From CAYNLG01 sp964397995 (GTDB taxonomy: Bacteria; Planctomycetota; Phycisphaerae; FEN-1346): a DNA stretch of 42,512 nucleotides. The position numbers were made by a program, and so were the translations under genes. Under the pieces are notes generated by a model. That model did no database searches, was not told the DNA's origin, and saw nothing but the letters and a program-made list of their open reading frames with translations. The DNA lies in the NCBI GenBank assembly GCA_964397995.1, contig CAYNLG010000025.1:1-42512 (forward strand). The letters run 5' to 3'. This document shows positions 41,271-42,512 of this stretch, in pieces (within the stretch, counting starts at the first letter, position 1; each line of letters starts with the position of its first letter).

Positions 41271-42044
41271 CTATGGATTAAAGACATGCGTTCGGTGCCA
41301 TGCGAGCCGTTCCATGTGCGGTGCAAACCGGTCAGGAAGACGTACTCCCTTGCCATCGAACACAAGCAAGAGTTCCCGGTTCGGCTTGTCCGTCAATCTC
41401 AAGATGCGCCTGGATAAGCGCACGTGGTGGTCGCCTGAAATGGCCATGAGCCCGGCATCAAATAGCATATGAAATGTGCCGCTCAAACAGAGGCCGTTCG
41501 TCGGATCGCTACGTGCACCGGCGTCAACGTGCCACGGGACAATGTGGCATGCTGCCAAACACTCGGGAACGCTAATGCCTGTTACGCAACAGGTCTCCGC
41601 GTAGCTGCTGAGAACGGCGTCGCGAAAGAACCGCTGGTGCACCCGCTCTCTGCAGGCTGCCATACGTTCAGAAGGTCCTTCAGGCAAAGGGAACGGCTCT
41701 TCATTCGGGTCCGTGGCCAAGAGCAGCCGAAGGCGATTTGCTTCATCCACCAGGGCTTCCCACCGACCATGGAATTCATCCCAAACGGCCTTGTCGTCCG
41801 CACTCCCGTGCTGAAGTCCCGATATCCTTTTGACACGCAAGCTTGGGTCTTGCGCGCCAAGGTTCCCGAGCTTCATTGCCACGGCGCCAGGGGCTCGCCC
41901 AAGGAAATCGGCCAGCCGCATTACACTCTCATTGGATGCTTTTGTTTTGGCAAAAGGGGTGCGACAGTATAGCTCCAGCGTCAATACAAGCTCATCGCGA
42001 TTCCATCGCCGTCCGTGCCGCCTGGCCGGAAGCCTCGTAGGCAT
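41271..42044 (-). CDS. HNH endonuclease, restriction-like
   Basis: A 257-residue protein. The N-terminal 60 residues (WNRDELVLTLELYCRTPF, LADFLGRAPGAVAMKLGNLG) are helical and may bind DNA. The C-terminal HNH nuclease domain reads ETCCVTGISVPECLAACHIVPW, then DPTNGLCLSGTFHMLFDAGLM, giving the His-Asn-His metal site. Proteins of this architecture are HNH restriction endonucleases or modified-DNA nucleases. No cognate methyltransferase is in the window. ATG 42044 follows GAGGGGG. GC content is visibly lower than the core genes. Together with vsr downstream it suggests a restriction-modification remnant or a mobile defence cassette. Confidence 0.85.
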   Translation of the reverse strand: MPTRLPARRHGRRWNRDELVLTLELYCRTPFAKTKASNESVMRLADFLGRAPGAVAMKLGNLGAQDPSLRVKRISGLQHGSADDKAVWDEFHGRWEALVDEANRLRLLLATDPNEEPFPLPEGPSERMAACRERVHQRFFRDAVLSSYAETCCVTGISVPECLAACHIVPWHVDAGARSDPTNGLCLSGTFHMLFDAGLMAISGDHHVRLSRRILRLTDKPNRELLLVFDGKGVRLPDRFAPHMERLAWHRTHVFNP

Positions 42045-42120
42045 GCCCCCTCGTCCTTTGCATAGGAACGCCGCAGACTTCGCTAACGTTCAGTTCATCT
42101 CTGACCTACCAGCCCCGAGG

Positions 42121-42148
42121 ATTGTACCATAAGGCCGGCGGCAATCAA
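42121..42148 (-). promoter_or_regulatory. Promoter for the HNH-Vsr cassette
   Basis: On the minus strand TTGATT (42143-42148) and TACAAT (42121-42126) are 16 bases apart, giving a leader of about 70 bases before ATG 42044. Confidence 0.6.
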
Positions 42149-42512
42149 CGCCCGGGGGCCGACATCGCGTGTATCGTGACTTTGAACCGGTAGGTGCGGA
42201 AGGTCGTGCCCGCCGCCGGGCGCGCTGACCTCCGCCCCGCGCCGTCCGATAAGGCCGCCATCCCCGACAATGCCACTGAGCATCTTGGGTTCTTCTATTC
42301 TTTCTTCTTCGCTCTCACTCTTCTTCTTCTCCCCGCTCTCTCGCCCGCTTCTCCGCCGTTCGTTCTCAAGTGCTGTGGTTTTCTTCATTCCTTATTGTCC
42401 TCCGTGTTCTCCGCGGCTGGCCCCCGGCCTCTTTGCCTCCTTCTTCCTCTTCGGAGCCGCCCGGGCCCTCCGGCCTTCTCTTCGTCACGCCGTCACCACG
42501 TTACTTCGTTAC
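42149..42512. other. Pyrimidine-rich intergenic tail, no gene recognised
   Basis: From about 42290 the plus strand is dominated by CTT and TTCTTC runs, then CCTCCGTGTTCTCCGCGG, a motif frequent in bacterial intergenic repeats. The minus-strand frame here (Lys/Glu/Ser-rich) reflects the purine tract and is not convincing as a gene. Confidence 0.5.

Noticed and set aside
42095..42388. A minus-strand open frame of 97 codons, Lys/Glu/Ser-rich at its start
   Set aside because: It results from a purine tract, has no convincing ribosome site or domain, and overlaps the HNH promoter.

Overview
The window is about 70 percent GC, densely packed and bacterial. Several traits point to a planctomycete, probably a Phycisphaerae-like environmental genome: two PEP-CTERM proteins, one carrying dockerin-like repeats; a large signal peptidase I with an inserted zinc ribbon; a secreted DUF5107-TPR protein; secreted beta-propellers; and palindromic GGGCA-TCC-TGCCC intergenic repeats. 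The lineage is inferred from gene content and was not tested by a search.

Layout. Positions 1-4508 (minus) hold a PQQ-type propeller overlapping a sugar epimerase, then L-rhamnose isomerase, a class II aldolase and a methyltransferase cut by the window edge. Positions 4666-14740 (plus) hold a secreted GH63-like glycosidase, a chain of overlapping genes (2-hydroxyacyl-CoA dehydratase-like protein, flippase-like membrane protein, PHP phosphoesterase, MGMT), then a secreted S55-peptidase-like protein and a large propeller protein. Positions 14724-20733 (minus) hold tsaE, thiL, an epimerase, an HtrA/Deg protease, truD and rbsK. Positions 20917-24180 (plus) hold lepB, lptB and a PfkB sugar kinase. 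Positions 24294-31287 (minus) hold MTA phosphorylase, an HD-GYP protein, the C-terminal half of carB as a separate gene, and the DUF5107-TPR protein.

The most interesting part is 31368-36565, a vitamin B12 locus. On the plus strand lie btuF, btuC and btuD in overlapping order. Divergent from them, on the minus strand, is a sigma-70-type promoter, a cobalamin riboswitch, mutually exclusive antiterminator and terminator hairpins, and then two translationally coupled PEP-CTERM genes. The first has a spacing of aromatic and glycine residues resembling the C-terminal domain of transcobalamin (DUF4430 type). The second is a larger secreted protein with dockerin-like calcium loops. I infer a B12-repressed surface or extracellular cobalamin-capture system in which PEP-CTERM proteins take the place of, or supplement, BtuB/BtuG-type receptors.

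Positions 36707-40053 hold a zinc-ribbon membrane protein, tRNA-Ala(GGC) with a near-perfect promoter and a terminator, endonuclease III, an Mth938-like protein and prfA. From about 40054 the character changes. REP-like palindromes are followed by a lower-GC minus-strand cassette (HNH endonuclease, small unknown protein, Vsr endonuclease) that looks horizontally acquired and linked to restriction-modification. The right end is pyrimidine-rich and apparently non-coding.
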